Shown piece after piece: positions 35,897-45,386 of a stretch of DNA of 64,000 nucleotides. How positions within the stretch are numbered: the stretch's first letter is position 1; each line of letters starts with the position of its first letter. Both the position numbers and the translations under genes were made by a program. The notes beneath the pieces were generated by a model. It was not told where the DNA came from, made no database searches, and saw nothing but the letters and a program-made list of their open reading frames with translations. This DNA comes from Clostridium tagluense. Its GTDB lineage: Bacteria > Bacillota > Clostridia > Clostridiales > Clostridiaceae. The stretch spans positions 47,613 through 111,612 of the forward strand of contig NZ_BHYK01000016.1 in NCBI RefSeq assembly GCF_003865095.1, in the 5' to 3' direction.

Positions 35897-37484
35897 AGTG
35901 AATAACATAGTTTTAGACATAGATGAAAATATAGAGGATGTAAAAATAAAAGCAGCAAAAAAAATGAGAATTGACCAAAGTGAAATAAAAGTTTTTAAAA
36001 TAGCTAAAGAATCCATAGATGCAAGGAAAAAAAATAATATTAAATTTAATTATGCTGCCATTATTGAAATGGATAATGAAATAAAAATCGTTGCCAAAGC
36101 AAATGATAAAGATGTTATACTTGAACCAGTTAAGTATGATTCTGAGTTTGAATTTGGAACTAAAAAGATGAACCATAGACCAATAATTGTGGGAATGGGA
36201 CCAGCTGGAATGTTTGCTGGTCTTCTTATGGCTCAAAAAGGATATAAACCACTGATTATAGAAAGAGGAGAAAGCGTAGAGCGCAGGACAAATAGTATAG
36301 TTAAGTTTTGGACAAGAGCTGTGCTTAATGCAGAATCCAATGTGCAATTTGGTGAAGGCGGAGCAGGGACATTTTCAGATGGAAAGTTAACCACAAGAAT
36401 AAAGGACACTAGGTGTGATTATATACTAGAAGAATTTGTGAAAGCTGGTGCGCCAGAGGAAATATTATATATGGGTAAGCCTCACATAGGTACAGATATA
36501 CTAAAATCAGTTGTTAAAAATATTAGAGAAAGCATTATAAGTCTTGGTGGAGAAGTAAGATTTAATAGTAAACTTGAAGATATAATAATTAAAGATAAAA
36601 AAATTAAAAGTATAATAGTGAATGGAGAAGAGATACCCTGCGATAGCTTAATTTTAGCACCAGGACATAGTTCTCGAGATACTTATGAAATGTTATATGA
36701 AAAAGGGGTATTTATGTCTAGCAAGCCATTTGCAGTGGGGGTTAGAATAGAGCATCCACAAGGTATGATTAATGAAAATCAATATGGTAAATATGCTAGT
36801 CATGAAAGATTACAAGCTGCAGATTACAAGCTTACTTATAACAGTGAAAAATCTGGAAGAGCAGTATATAGTTTTTGTATGTGCCCAGGTGGAGAAGTAG
36901 TAGCAGCGGCATCTGAGCAGGGTCACTTGGTTATAAATGGAATGAGTAAATATAAGAGAGATAAGGCCAATGCAAATTCAGCTATAGTAGTATCTGTAGG
37001 GCCTAAGGACTTCCAAGGTGACAATCCACTTTCAGGTATAGAGTTCCAGAGGCATTATGAAGCTTTAGCTTATACGCTAGGAGGATCAAACTTCAATGCC
37101 CCAGTACAATTAGTTGGAGACTTCCTTAAAGATAAAGTTAGCAGTGTAATAGGTGGCGTAAAACCAAGTTATACACCTGGATATAAATTTGCTGATCTTA
37201 CTAAGTGTTTGCCAAATTATGTAACAGACTCTATAAAAGAGGCTTTGCCTAAATTTGAATATAAAATCAATGGTTTTGCAAGGGAAGATGCAATTATGAC
37301 TGGTATTGAAACAAGAACCTCAGCACCCGTAAGAATTGATAGAAATGACAATCTCCAAAGCATATCCCTAGAAGGCCTATATCCAGCAGGAGAAGGTGCA
37401 GGCTATGCAGGTGGAATAATTTCTGCTGCAGTAGACGGATTAAAAGTGGCAGAAAATATAATGAAAGAATGGAAGCAAATATAA
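35886..37484 (+). CDS. FAD-dependent oxidoreductase (NAD(FAD)-utilising dehydrogenase family)
   Basis: This 532-residue flavoprotein is commonly found after cdaR in clostridia; its substrate is unknown. Residues ~1-90 form a small N-terminal domain. The dinucleotide motif is PIIVGMGPAGMFAGLLMAQKGYKPLIIERGE. FGEGGAGTFSDGKLTTR and LAPGHSSRDTYEML are family hallmarks, and the C-terminal FAD segment is LEGLYPAGEGAGYAGGI. CMCPGGEVVAA contains a Cys pair of unknown role. It is translationally coupled to cdaR. No link to c-di-AMP metabolism is known. Confidence 0.88.
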   Translation: MAIKVNNIVLDIDENIEDVKIKAAKKMRIDQSEIKVFKIAKESIDARKKNNIKFNYAAIIEMDNEIKIVAKANDKDVILEPVKYDSEFEFGTKKMNHRPIIVGMGPAGMFAGLLMAQKGYKPLIIERGESVERRTNSIVKFWTRAVLNAESNVQFGEGGAGTFSDGKLTTRIKDTRCDYILEEFVKAGAPEEILYMGKPHIGTDILKSVVKNIRESIISLGGEVRFNSKLEDIIIKDKKIKSIIVNGEEIPCDSLILAPGHSSRDTYEMLYEKGVFMSSKPFAVGVRIEHPQGMINENQYGKYASHERLQAADYKLTYNSEKSGRAVYSFCMCPGGEVVAAASEQGHLVINGMSKYKRDKANANSAIVVSVGPKDFQGDNPLSGIEFQRHYEALAYTLGGSNFNAPVQLVGDFLKDKVSSVIGGVKPSYTPGYKFADLTKCLPNYVTDSIKEALPKFEYKINGFAREDAIMTGIETRTSAPVRIDRNDNLQSISLEGLYPAGEGAGYAGGIISAAVDGLKVAENIMKEWKQI

Positions 37485-37500
37485 TAATTTTTTTTAACCC

Positions 37501-37530
37501 TTGAATTTCATCTATGTAATTTGTTAAAAT
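37501..37530 (+). promoter_or_regulatory. Promoter of the buk-ptb-buk operon
   Basis: TTGAAT (37501-37506), 18-bp spacer, TAAAAT (37525-37530), leaving a ~100-base leader that ends in a G7 run overlapping the ribosome-binding site (37621-37627) of the first kinase gene. Confidence 0.6.
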
Positions 37531-37637
37531 GAAAGTAGCAACAGAAACATATGTGGACATAACTAGTAATATATTTATATAGTTAATAATAATTAGTTGC
37601 TATTATTGCATAGAGAAATAGGGGGGGAGTTATTCTA

Positions 37638-38723
37638 ATGAAAAGCAAAGGATATATTTTAGTAATAAATCCTGGTTCAACATCAACTAAATTATCAATA
37701 TTCAAAGATGAAGATTGTGTAATTACATCTAATTTGACCCATAGCTTTGATGAAATTAAGAAATTTGAAAAGATTTATGACCAAAAGGACATGAGGACTG
37801 CTTTAATTCTACAGTGGCTAGATCAAGAAGGCATAGCCCTTGAAGACTTAATCGCAGTAGTTGGTAGAGGTGGATTATTAAGACCAATGCCAGGTGGCAC
37901 ATATGAAATTACACCGAAAATGTTAGAGGATCTCAAAATAGGGTATCAAGCAGAACACGCGTCTAACCTAGGTGGAGTAATAGCCTTTGAAATTGCAAGA
38001 AAAATTAATATCCCGGCATTTATAGTAGACCCTGTAGCCGTAGATGAGATATTGGACGTGGCAAGAATATCAGGACTTCCAGAAATACCAAGACGTTCAC
38101 TAGTTCATGCCTTAAATATAAAAGCAGTAACAAGAAGAGTTTGCACTAAATTACATAAAAATTTTGAAGATAGCACTTATGTTGTTGCACACATAGGTGG
38201 AGGAATTTCTGTGTCTCCAGTTAAAAACGGAAGAATTTTAGATGTAAACAATGCCAATGAAGAAGGACCTTTCTCACCAGAACGAACTGGAGGACTTCCA
38301 GTAGGAGATTTAGCAAAACTGGCTTTCAGTGGAGAATATACTCTACCCCAGTTAAAGAAAAAATTAACCGGTGAAGGGGGGCTCGTAGCTTATTTAAATA
38401 CCAACGACGGAAGAATTGTTGATAAAATGATTGATGATGGAGATAAAAATGCAGAACTTATTTTTAAAGCGATGGCATATCAAATTGCTAAAGAAATAGG
38501 AGCCATGGCGACAGTAGTTTCTGGGAAAATTGATGCTATAATCCTTACAGGAGGATTAGCCTATAACAAGAAACTTACTACTTGGATAAGTGACATGGTG
38601 AGTTTTATAGCCAAGGTTGAACTAGTACCAGGGGAAGATGAAATGTTAGCACTGGCACAGGGAACTCTAAGGATATTAAAGGTCGAAGAAAAAGCTAAAA
38701 TATACGAAGAACAAACAAAATAG
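37638..38723 (+). CDS. buk: Butyrate kinase (first copy)
   Basis: This acetate-kinase-superfamily enzyme makes ATP from butyryl- (or branched acyl-) phosphate. It has 361 residues. Motifs are [14 protein letters not shown] (phosphate-1), VGRGGLLRPMPGGTYEI, EHASNLGGVIAFEIA, VAHIGGGISVSPVKNGRI, and ILTGGLAYNKKL (adenosine). It lies upstream of ptb, with a second kinase after ptb. The two paralogs differ at many positions and may prefer different acyl phosphates. Specificity is inferred. Confidence 0.94.
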   Translation: MKSKGYILVINPGSTSTKLSIFKDEDCVITSNLTHSFDEIKKFEKIYDQKDMRTALILQWLDQEGIALEDLIAVVGRGGLLRPMPGGTYEITPKMLEDLKIGYQAEHASNLGGVIAFEIARKINIPAFIVDPVAVDEILDVARISGLPEIPRRSLVHALNIKAVTRRVCTKLHKNFEDSTYVVAHIGGGISVSPVKNGRILDVNNANEEGPFSPERTGGLPVGDLAKLAFSGEYTLPQLKKKLTGEGGLVAYLNTNDGRIVDKMIDDGDKNAELIFKAMAYQIAKEIGAMATVVSGKIDAIILTGGLAYNKKLTTWISDMVSFIAKVELVPGEDEMLALAQGTLRILKVEEKAKIYEEQTK

Positions 38724-38743
38724 AATAAAAGGAGTGTAATCTA

Positions 38744-39667
38744 ATGATTAAAACTTTTAACGAGGTATTAAATACCGCAAAAACACAAGGAATGAAAACG
38801 GTAGCAGTAGCTGTAGCTCAAGATGCGCCAGTTCTTGAAGCAATTTGTGACGCTAAGAAAAATGGTATAGCAAATGCAATACTAATAGGAGATAGTGAAA
38901 AAATAATTTCTATTGCAAGTAAAATAGGTATGAATATAGAAGAGTTTGAAATTATAGATGAGAAGAACGATAAAAAAGCATCATTAGCTGCAGTTCAACT
39001 TGTATCATCAGGAAGAGCTGATATGCTTATGAAAGGCCTAGTAGATACAGCAACATTCTTAAGAGCTGTATTAAATAAAGAAGTAGGTCTTAGAACTGGA
39101 AGGCAAATGTCACATGTAGCAGTATTTGAGATACCAGGCTATGATAGATTAATATTTTTAACAGATGCTGCCTTCAATATGTATCCAGAATTAAAAGAAA
39201 AAATAGATATAATAAACAATTCAGTGCAAGTAGCAAAAGCTTGTGGTGTTGATCTTCCTAAAGTTGCAGCAGTTTGTGCAGTAGAAGTAGTAAACGCTAG
39301 TATGCCAGCAACACTTGATGCAGCAATGCTTTCAAAAATGAATGAGAGAGGCCAGATAAAAGGGTGTATTATTGATGGACCACTAGGCCTGGATAATGCA
39401 TTATCAGAAGAAGCTGCAAAACATAAAAATCTAGGAGGCCCAGTAGCAGGTAAAGCGGATATTCTTTTAATGGCTAATATTGAAGCGGGAAATGCTATGT
39501 ACAAATGTTTAACTTACACCACTGAAGCTAAAAATGGTGGATTACTAGTAGGTACTTCTGCCCCAGTTATATTAACTTCTAGAGCAGATACTCCTGAAAC
39601 AAAATTAAATTCTATAGCACTTGCAGCACTAGTTGCAGAATTTAATAAGGCATCTCAAAAAAAATAA
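38744..39667 (+). CDS. ptb: Phosphate butyryltransferase
   Basis: Ptb converts butyryl-CoA (or isobutyryl/isovaleryl-CoA) plus phosphate into the acyl phosphate for the kinase. It has 307 residues. It belongs to the PTA_PTB family: VAVAVAQDAPVLEAICDAKKNGIANAILIGD, GRADMLMKGLVDTATFLRAVLNKEVGLR and NIEAGNAMYKCLTY. It is flanked on both sides by butyrate kinase genes with short gaps, so one operon. Confidence 0.95.
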   Translation: MIKTFNEVLNTAKTQGMKTVAVAVAQDAPVLEAICDAKKNGIANAILIGDSEKIISIASKIGMNIEEFEIIDEKNDKKASLAAVQLVSSGRADMLMKGLVDTATFLRAVLNKEVGLRTGRQMSHVAVFEIPGYDRLIFLTDAAFNMYPELKEKIDIINNSVQVAKACGVDLPKVAAVCAVEVVNASMPATLDAAMLSKMNERGQIKGCIIDGPLGLDNALSEEAAKHKNLGGPVAGKADILLMANIEAGNAMYKCLTYTTEAKNGGLLVGTSAPVILTSRADTPETKLNSIALAALVAEFNKASQKK

Positions 39668-39725
39668 CAAGGCAAAGCTGCAAAAGTATAAGAACTAATC
39701 TTTTACAATACAGAGGAGGAAAAAT

Positions 39726-40796
39726 ATGACACATAAATTATTAATGATTAATCCAGGTTCAACATCTACTAAGATAGGTGTATATGAAGATGAAAATGAG
39801 GTTCTAGTAGAAACCTTAAGACATTCCTCAGAAGAAATAGGTAAATTTGAAGGTATATACGAACAGTTTAATTTTAGAAAAGATGTTATATTAAATGTAC
39901 TTAAAGAAAAGAACTTTGATATAAATACGCTAGACGCTATAATAGGCAGAGGTGGACTTCTAAAATCTATCGAAGGTGGAACTTATGCTGTAAACGATGC
40001 TATGCTTAATGATTTGAAAATCGGAGTGCAAGGTCAGCATGCTTCAAATTTAGGTGGAATAATTGCAAGTGAAATCGGGAAATCTTTAGATATACCAGCA
40101 TTTATAGTTGATCCAGTAGTGGTTGATGAAATGATTGATGTGGCTAGAATATCAGGTATGCCAGAAATAGAAAGAAAAAGTATTTTTCATGCACTAAATC
40201 AAAAAGCAGTAGCTAAAAGATATGCAAAAGAAAATGGGAAAAAATACGAAGAAATTAGTTTAATAGTAGCACACATGGGTGGTGGAGTTTCAGTAGGAGC
40301 CCACAAGAATGGAAGAGTAATTGATGTGAATAATGCACTAGATGGAGAAGGTCCATTTTCACCAGAAAGATCTGGAGGATTACCAATAGGCGATTTAGCT
40401 AAAATGTGCTTTAGTGGAGAATACACATTAGAGGATATAAAGAAAAAGATAAATGGAAAAGGTGGCTTTGTTGCTTATCTTAATACAAACGATGCTAAAG
40501 AAGTAATAGATAGGGCAGAGGCAGGCGATGAAAAATACAAATTAATCTTTGAAGCTATGGGATATCAAGTAGCCAAGGAAATTGGAAAATGCGCAGCAGT
40601 TTTATCCGGAAAAGTGGATGCTATAATTTTAACAGGTGGAATAGCTTACGGCAAGCCTATGGTAAATTATATAAAAGAAAGAGTAGAATTTATAACAAAC
40701 GTTGTAGTTTATCCAGGTGAAGATGAATTATTAGCACTAGCTGAAGGCGGTCTTAGAGTATTAAATGGCGAAGAAAAGGCAAAAGAGTATAAATAA
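39726..40796 (+). CDS. buk: Butyrate / branched-chain-fatty-acid kinase (second copy)
   Basis: This is a second acyl-phosphate kinase of 356 residues. The motifs parallel the first copy: [67 protein letters not shown] and [12 protein letters not shown]. Both copies look intact. Together with the downstream 2-oxoacid oxidoreductase this fits ATP recovery from oxidised branched-chain amino acids. Paralogy suggests division of labour, not decay. Confidence 0.93.
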   Translation: MTHKLLMINPGSTSTKIGVYEDENEVLVETLRHSSEEIGKFEGIYEQFNFRKDVILNVLKEKNFDINTLDAIIGRGGLLKSIEGGTYAVNDAMLNDLKIGVQGQHASNLGGIIASEIGKSLDIPAFIVDPVVVDEMIDVARISGMPEIERKSIFHALNQKAVAKRYAKENGKKYEEISLIVAHMGGGVSVGAHKNGRVIDVNNALDGEGPFSPERSGGLPIGDLAKMCFSGEYTLEDIKKKINGKGGFVAYLNTNDAKEVIDRAEAGDEKYKLIFEAMGYQVAKEIGKCAAVLSGKVDAIILTGGIAYGKPMVNYIKERVEFITNVVVYPGEDELLALAEGGLRVLNGEEKAKEYK

Positions 40797-40921
40797 TAAA
40801 CTATAACAATAAGACACATTAAATAAATAACTATTTTTTAAATGTGGTAAGTTGTTTTGAAAATTTATTTAATATCAAAACAATGTATTTTATTGAAATT
40901 CGGAAGGAAGTCAGTGATATA

Positions 40922-41584
40922 ATGAGTAGAATAAGAGTATTTACAGGCCATTTTGGTAGTGGGAAGACAGAAATAGCAATAAATTATGCGATAAATCTTG
41001 CAAAAGAGGGAAAAAAAGTTGTAATAGCTGACTTGGATATAGTAAATCCTTATTTTTGTGTACGAGATGTGAGAAAAGAATTAGAGGGGTATGGAATAAG
41101 AGTAATAGCATCCAATCCAGAACTAGTTAATGCAGAACTCATGGTAGTCCCAGCAGAGATAATAGCTATATTTAATGACAAAAGCTACGAAGTGGTAATA
41201 GATGTAGGTGGGGATGACTCAGGCTCCATAGCTCTTGGTCAGTACAATAGATTTTTTGTGGAAGAGCCTTATGATATGTTCTTTGTTATAAACACAAATA
41301 GACCATTTACATCAGATGTTAGAGACATAAAGGAATACTTTAAAGCAATAGAAACAGCTTCAAGGCTCATGATAACTCATTTAATATCCAATACTAATTT
41401 GTCTTATGAAACTGAAGAGCAACATATAATAGATGGAGACAAAGTAGTAGCAAAGCTATCCAAAGAATTAAATATACCTCATGCCTATACTGTTTGTAGA
41501 AATGATTTAACTGAAAAAATGACAGGAAAATTGCAAGGTGATATATTTGGTATAGATATACATATGTTACCACCTTGGAGATAG
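40922..41584 (+). CDS. P-loop ATPase (MinD/CobB-like), unknown role
   Basis: The N-terminal deviant Walker A region is TGHFGSGKTEIAINYAINLAKEGKKVVIADLDIVNPYFCVRD, typical of SIMIBI ATPases. VVIDVGGDDSGSIALGQ is the Walker B-like strand. The longest frame starts at 40844, but ATG 40922, with GGAAGGAAG upstream and the conserved start of the fold, gives 220 residues. It is placed between buk and the 2-oxoacid oxidoreductase genes and is often found there in clostridia. A maturation or assembly role for the oxidoreductase is possible but unproven. Confidence 0.75.
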   Translation: MSRIRVFTGHFGSGKTEIAINYAINLAKEGKKVVIADLDIVNPYFCVRDVRKELEGYGIRVIASNPELVNAELMVVPAEIIAIFNDKSYEVVIDVGGDDSGSIALGQYNRFFVEEPYDMFFVINTNRPFTSDVRDIKEYFKAIETASRLMITHLISNTNLSYETEEQHIIDGDKVVAKLSKELNIPHAYTVCRNDLTEKMTGKLQGDIFGIDIHMLPPWR

Positions 41585-41697
41585 ATAGAAAGGGGTTAAT
41601 TAAAAAATTAACAATATTGACAGTTTGTAATTCAAGGGGTAAAATCAAATAGTAAACGTTTAAATTTTATAAATTCGCATTTTGAGGAGGTTTAAAC

Positions 41698-41907
41698 ATG
41701 CCAAGAGTAAGTTTTAGAGAAGATAGATGTAAAGGTTGTGGACTTTGTATAACTGCATGTCCTAAGAAAATTATAAGTTTTTCAGATAGACTGAACATAA
41801 AAGGATACCATCCAGCTACAGTTACAGAAGAAAAGATGAAAGAATGTATTGGATGTGCATCTTGCGGAAAAATGTGCCCTGACTGCGTAATAACAGTTGA
41901 AAAGTAA
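41698..41907 (+). CDS. vorD: 2-oxoacid:ferredoxin oxidoreductase, ferredoxin-like delta subunit
   Basis: This 69-residue protein has two [4Fe-4S] motifs: CKGCGLCITACPKK (about 12-22) and CIGCASCGKMCPDC. It passes electrons from the TPP subunit to ferredoxin. It is the first of four adjacent genes (delta, alpha, beta, gamma) with short spacing. AGGAGG precedes the ATG. Confidence 0.9.
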   Translation: MPRVSFREDRCKGCGLCITACPKKIISFSDRLNIKGYHPATVTEEKMKECIGCASCGKMCPDCVITVEK

Positions 41908-41927
41908 AGAATAGGAGGATGGAACTT

Positions 41928-42998
41928 ATGGGAGAAAAAGTGTTAATGAAAGGTAATGAGGCTATTGGAGAAGCAGCTATAAGAGCAAATTGTAAATGTT
42001 TCTTTGGATATCCAATAACACCTCAAACAGAGATATCTGCATATTTATCAAGAAAGATGCCTAAAATTGATAGGGTTTTCTTGCAAGCAGAGAGTGAAAT
42101 TGCAGCTATAAACATGATTTATGGAGCAGCTGGTACAGGAATAAGATGTATGACATCTTCAAGTTCACCAGGAATAAGTTTAAAAGCAGAAGGAATATCT
42201 TACATAGCAGGAGCAGAGCTTCCATGTGTTATTGTAAATATAGTTAGAGGTGGTCCAGGACTTGGTAGTATTCAACCAGCTCAATCAGATTATTTTCAAG
42301 CAACTAAAGGTGGAGCACATGGTGATTTCAATATGCCTGTATATGCACCAGCATCAATACAAGAAATGGTTGACTTAGTTCAAGATGCATTTGATACTGC
42401 AGATATGTATAGAACTCCTGTAATGGTTATGGGAGACGGCATGCTAGGACAAATGATGGAACCCGTAGAATTTAAAGAGAGAGAAGCGAAAGTATTACCA
42501 GAAAAAACTTGGGCAGCCTGTGGTTTAAAGGGAAGAAAAAAACATAATGTAATAAATTCTCTTTATTTAAAATCAGAGATCCTAGAACAACATAACTTAA
42601 AATTGCAAGAAAAATTTAAAGAAATAACAAAAAATGAAACAAGATATGAAATGTACAATTGTGATGGTGAAAGTGATTTAATAATGGTTGCATACGGAAC
42701 AACATCAAGAATATGCAAAAATGTTATTAAAATGGCAGAAAAAGAAGGCATAAAATTAGGATTAATAAGACCAATTACACTTTGGCCTTTCCCACTAGAA
42801 GCATTTGAGAAAAGTATAAATAGCACAAAACATGGATATATATCAGTAGAAATGAGTTGTGGACAAATGGTTGAAGATGTTAGACTTTCAGTTGAAGGAA
42901 GAAAACCAGTACACTTCTACGGAAGAACAGGTGGAATGGTTCCTCATCCAGACGATATATTAGATAAAGTTAGAGAAATAGTAGGGGGTGCAAAATAA
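41928..42998 (+). CDS. vorB: 2-oxoacid (2-oxoisovalerate-type):ferredoxin oxidoreductase, alpha subunit
   Basis: This is the large subunit that binds substrate and contacts the TPP subunit. It has 356 residues from ATG 41928; an earlier ATG at 41919 abuts the AGGAGG site and is unlikely. Characteristic segments are GNEAIGEAAIRANCKCFFGYPITPQTEI, FLQAESEIAAINMIYGAAGTG, TSSSSPGISLKAEGISY and RGGPGLGSIQPAQSDYFQA. This matches the VorB/KorA type. 2-oxoisovalerate versus 2-oxoglutarate specificity cannot be decided; the ptb-buk neighbours favour branched-chain substrates. Confidence 0.9.
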   Translation: MGEKVLMKGNEAIGEAAIRANCKCFFGYPITPQTEISAYLSRKMPKIDRVFLQAESEIAAINMIYGAAGTGIRCMTSSSSPGISLKAEGISYIAGAELPCVIVNIVRGGPGLGSIQPAQSDYFQATKGGAHGDFNMPVYAPASIQEMVDLVQDAFDTADMYRTPVMVMGDGMLGQMMEPVEFKEREAKVLPEKTWAACGLKGRKKHNVINSLYLKSEILEQHNLKLQEKFKEITKNETRYEMYNCDGESDLIMVAYGTTSRICKNVIKMAEKEGIKLGLIRPITLWPFPLEAFEKSINSTKHGYISVEMSCGQMVEDVRLSVEGRKPVHFYGRTGGMVPHPDDILDKVREIVGGAK

Positions 42999-43747
42999 TG
43001 GCAATCGTATTTGAACCAACTAAAGCATTATTAGACGTTCCTACTCATTACTGTCCAGGATGTACTCATGGACTAATTCATAGATTAGTAGGAGAAGTTC
43101 TTGAGGAATTAGACGTAATAGATAAAACTATAGGAGTAGCTCCAGTTGGATGTTCTGTTTTAGCATATGACTACTTTGCCTGTGATATGTTTGAAGCAGC
43201 ACATGGAAGAGCACCAGCAGTTGCTACAGGAATCAAAAGATCTAACCCAGATGCAGTAGTATTTACGTATCAGGGAGATGGAGATCTTGCAGCAATAGGT
43301 ATGGCTGAAATAGTACATGCTGCTACAAGAGGCGAAAACATGGTTACTATATTCGTAAATAACTGTATTTACGGTATGACAGGTGGACAAATGGCTCCAA
43401 CTACTCTTCCAGGTCAAGTAACAGAAACTTCACCATACGGAAGAGATGTAAAGCTACAAGGACATCCAATTAGAGTAGCAGAACTTATATCAACTTTAGG
43501 CGGCGCCTGTTATGTAGAAAGAGTATCAGCAGATAGCGTACCTAATGTTACTAAAACTAAAAAAGCTATAAAGAAAGCTTTCCAAAATGCAATTGATGGA
43601 AAAGGGTTCTCACTAGTAGAAGTATTATCAACATGCCCAACTAATTGGGGAAAATCACCTGATGAGTCAATGCAATGGCTTAGAGATAATATGATGCCTT
43701 TTTATACTCTAGGAGTTAAAAAAGACATAACTGAGGAGGTTAAGTAA
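42998..43747 (+). CDS. vorA: 2-oxoacid:ferredoxin oxidoreductase, beta (TPP-binding) subunit
   Basis: This 249-residue subunit binds thiamine diphosphate. HYCPGCTHGLIHRLVGE is the conserved N-terminal cysteine region, and YQGDGDLAAIGMAEIVHAATRGENMVTIFVNNCIYGMTGGQMAPTT is the TPP motif (GDGD to NN). STCPTNWGKSPDE lies near the C-terminus. It overlaps the alpha gene by one base (TAATG). Confidence 0.93.
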   Translation: MAIVFEPTKALLDVPTHYCPGCTHGLIHRLVGEVLEELDVIDKTIGVAPVGCSVLAYDYFACDMFEAAHGRAPAVATGIKRSNPDAVVFTYQGDGDLAAIGMAEIVHAATRGENMVTIFVNNCIYGMTGGQMAPTTLPGQVTETSPYGRDVKLQGHPIRVAELISTLGGACYVERVSADSVPNVTKTKKAIKKAFQNAIDGKGFSLVEVLSTCPTNWGKSPDESMQWLRDNMMPFYTLGVKKDITEEVK

Positions 43748-43748
43748 T

Positions 43749-44279
43749 ATGGCAGCACAAGAAATTATATTTGCAGGATTTGGTGGTCAAGGTACACTTT
43801 CAATGGGAAAATTTTTAGCATATGCAGGAATGGATGCTGATATGAACGTTTCATGGTTGCCATCTTATGGACCAGAAATGCGTGGAGGTACTGCTAACTG
43901 TTCTGTTATACTTTCTGATGAGTTAGTTGGTTCACCAATAATTAACGATCCAAACACACTTATAGTTATGAATAGACCTTCCCTTGACAAGTTTGAAGAT
44001 ACTTTAGTTAAAGGTGGACTATTAATAATGGATTCTGACCTTGTAGATAGAATGCCAATAAGAAAAGATTTAGAAGTAATATGCGTTCCAGCTCAAACAG
44101 AAGCTTTAAACATTGGAAGCAAACAAATTGCTAACATGGTGCTTCTAGGAGCGTTAGTAAAGAGAACAGGAATAGTATCTATGGAAGCAATAATAGGGGC
44201 TTTAAAGGCTCATGGTAAAGAGAAATTCTTCGAAATAAACAAAAAAGCACTAGAAATAGGAGCTTCATATATAAAATAA
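43749..44279 (+). CDS. vorC: 2-oxoacid:ferredoxin oxidoreductase, gamma subunit
   Basis: This 176-residue gamma domain has IIFAGFGGQGTLSMGKFLAYAGM, WLPSYGPEMRGGTANCSVILSD and PNTLIVMNRPSLDKFE, all typical. It completes the delta-alpha-beta-gamma set. Reduced ferredoxin from this enzyme could feed hydrogenase, Rnf or the FFTR-like thioredoxin reductase. Two long hairpins follow the stop codon. Confidence 0.93.
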   Translation: MAAQEIIFAGFGGQGTLSMGKFLAYAGMDADMNVSWLPSYGPEMRGGTANCSVILSDELVGSPIINDPNTLIVMNRPSLDKFEDTLVKGGLLIMDSDLVDRMPIRKDLEVICVPAQTEALNIGSKQIANMVLLGALVKRTGIVSMEAIIGALKAHGKEKFFEINKKALEIGASYIK

Positions 44280-44288
44280 GAGTAAAAG

Positions 44289-44398
44289 AAAAAGAGTATA
44301 TATTACTACACCTTCATTCGCATCGCTAAGTAATTCTAAATTAATTAAGAATTACTAAAGCTTGCTCACATGAAGTCTACGTAATATATACTCTTTTT
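44289..44398. repeat. Long hairpin module A (first of two related copies)
   Basis: The perfect 18-bp arms AAAAAGAGTATATATTAC (44289-44306) and GTAATATATACTCTTTTT (44381-44398) enclose CTTCA/TGAAG and an inner AGTAATTCT/AGAATTACT hairpin. It lies directly after the oxidoreductase operon and can terminate transcription, but its nested structure and the second copy downstream suggest a repeated element. Confidence 0.8.
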
Positions 44399-44446
44399 AT
44401 ACTTATTTAAATATAAGCAATTCGGTGAGGGATAAAACAAAAGGGG

Positions 44447-44525
44447 AAAAGTATATATTACTACAACTTCAGTTCGCTGTTCTAAGGAATTCTAAACAAA
44501 TGAAGTTTACGTAATATATACTTTT
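44447..44525. repeat. Long hairpin module B (second copy)
   Basis: Arms AAAAGTATATATTAC (44447-44461) and GTAATATATACTTTT (44511-44525) enclose ACTTCA/TGAAGT, the same layout as module A but with a shorter middle. The shared GTATATATTACTACA...CTTCA and TGAAGT-TAC-GTAATATATAC ends show common origin. Confidence 0.8.
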
Positions 44526-44569
44526 TTTTGCGGGTTGAAACATTTGGACATATAAAATATTGAGAAAAG

Positions 44570-44596
44570 GCTACTGATAAATCAGTAGCTTTTTTT
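44570..44596 (+). terminator. Intrinsic terminator
   Basis: GCTACTGA and TCAGTAGC form a perfect 8-bp stem over TAAA, followed by seven Ts. It is the third hairpin in the space between the oxidoreductase and yhbD-like genes. Confidence 0.8.
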
Positions 44597-44726
44597 AGGT
44601 GTTAGAAAAATAAGTATATTTAAATCTTTGCTATTTACAACGTAACAATGTTATGTTACACTATAAATATAAGTAGATAAATGTTAATAATTGGCATATA
44701 ATTTAGAAGTATACAAGGAGGATAAT

Positions 44727-45347
44727 ATGGAGGAAGATTTAATATCAAAAAAAGAATTACTAGAAATCACTAAGGTTTCCTATGGTCAGCTGTATAGGTG
44801 GAAAAGAAAAAATCTTATACCGGAAGATTGGTTTATAAAGAAATCTAGCTATACTGGTCAAGAAACTTATTTTCCTAGAGAAAGAATATTAGATAGAATA
44901 GAAAAAATTAAAGATATGAAGGATGACGTATCCTTGGATAGCCTAGCACAGATGTTTTCTCCTAAATTTGGGGAAGTATTTTTAAGTGAGGAAGAACTAT
45001 TAGAAAAGAACATTGTTTCGGAGCATACACTAATATTGCATAAAAAAACATATGGAGAAATAAAAATTTTTTCTTTTGAGAGGATATTATATATATCATT
45101 ATTAGAAAAGAGCTTGCTATCTGGAAATGTATCACTGGAGGAAGGTAAGCTTATAATAGTGACTTTAGAAGAAAATTATAAATCATTAGAAGGAAAAAAT
45201 TGCGAGATAGTTTTTTTAAGGAAATTTGGCATGGCGCTATGTTTTTTAATTACTCTTCCTAATGAACTTTATATAGAAAAGGGTGCGAAAATTGTATTAA
45301 GGCTTAATATTTCACAGTGCATTCAAGAATTGAAAATCAAGATTTAA
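44727..45347 (+). CDS. YhbD-like DUF4004 protein (MerR-like helix-turn-helix)
   Basis: It opens MEEDLISKKELLEITKVSYGQLYRWKRKNLIPEDWF, a MerR-type winged-helix start shared with Bacillus YhbD, and continues with SYTGQETYFPRERILDRIEKIKDMKDDVSLDSLAQMFSPKF. It has 206 residues from ATG 44727 with AAGGAGG upstream; a longer frame starting at 44691 lacks a site. In Bacillus yhbD precedes the bactofilin genes yhbE and yhbF, the same neighbourhood as here, so it may regulate or work with the bactofilin. The effector is unknown. Confidence 0.8.
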   Translation: MEEDLISKKELLEITKVSYGQLYRWKRKNLIPEDWFIKKSSYTGQETYFPRERILDRIEKIKDMKDDVSLDSLAQMFSPKFGEVFLSEEELLEKNIVSEHTLILHKKTYGEIKIFSFERILYISLLEKSLLSGNVSLEEGKLIIVTLEENYKSLEGKNCEIVFLRKFGMALCFLITLPNELYIEKGAKIVLRLNISQCIQELKIKI

Positions 45348-45386
45348 TAATTATTATACTTTTAAAGAAATATGAGGAGGACAAAT

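Noticed and set aside
37621..37627. G7 run upstream of the first butyrate kinase as a phase-variation tract
   Set aside because: It is only seven bases and consistent with a strong ribosome-binding site in a housekeeping-type operon.
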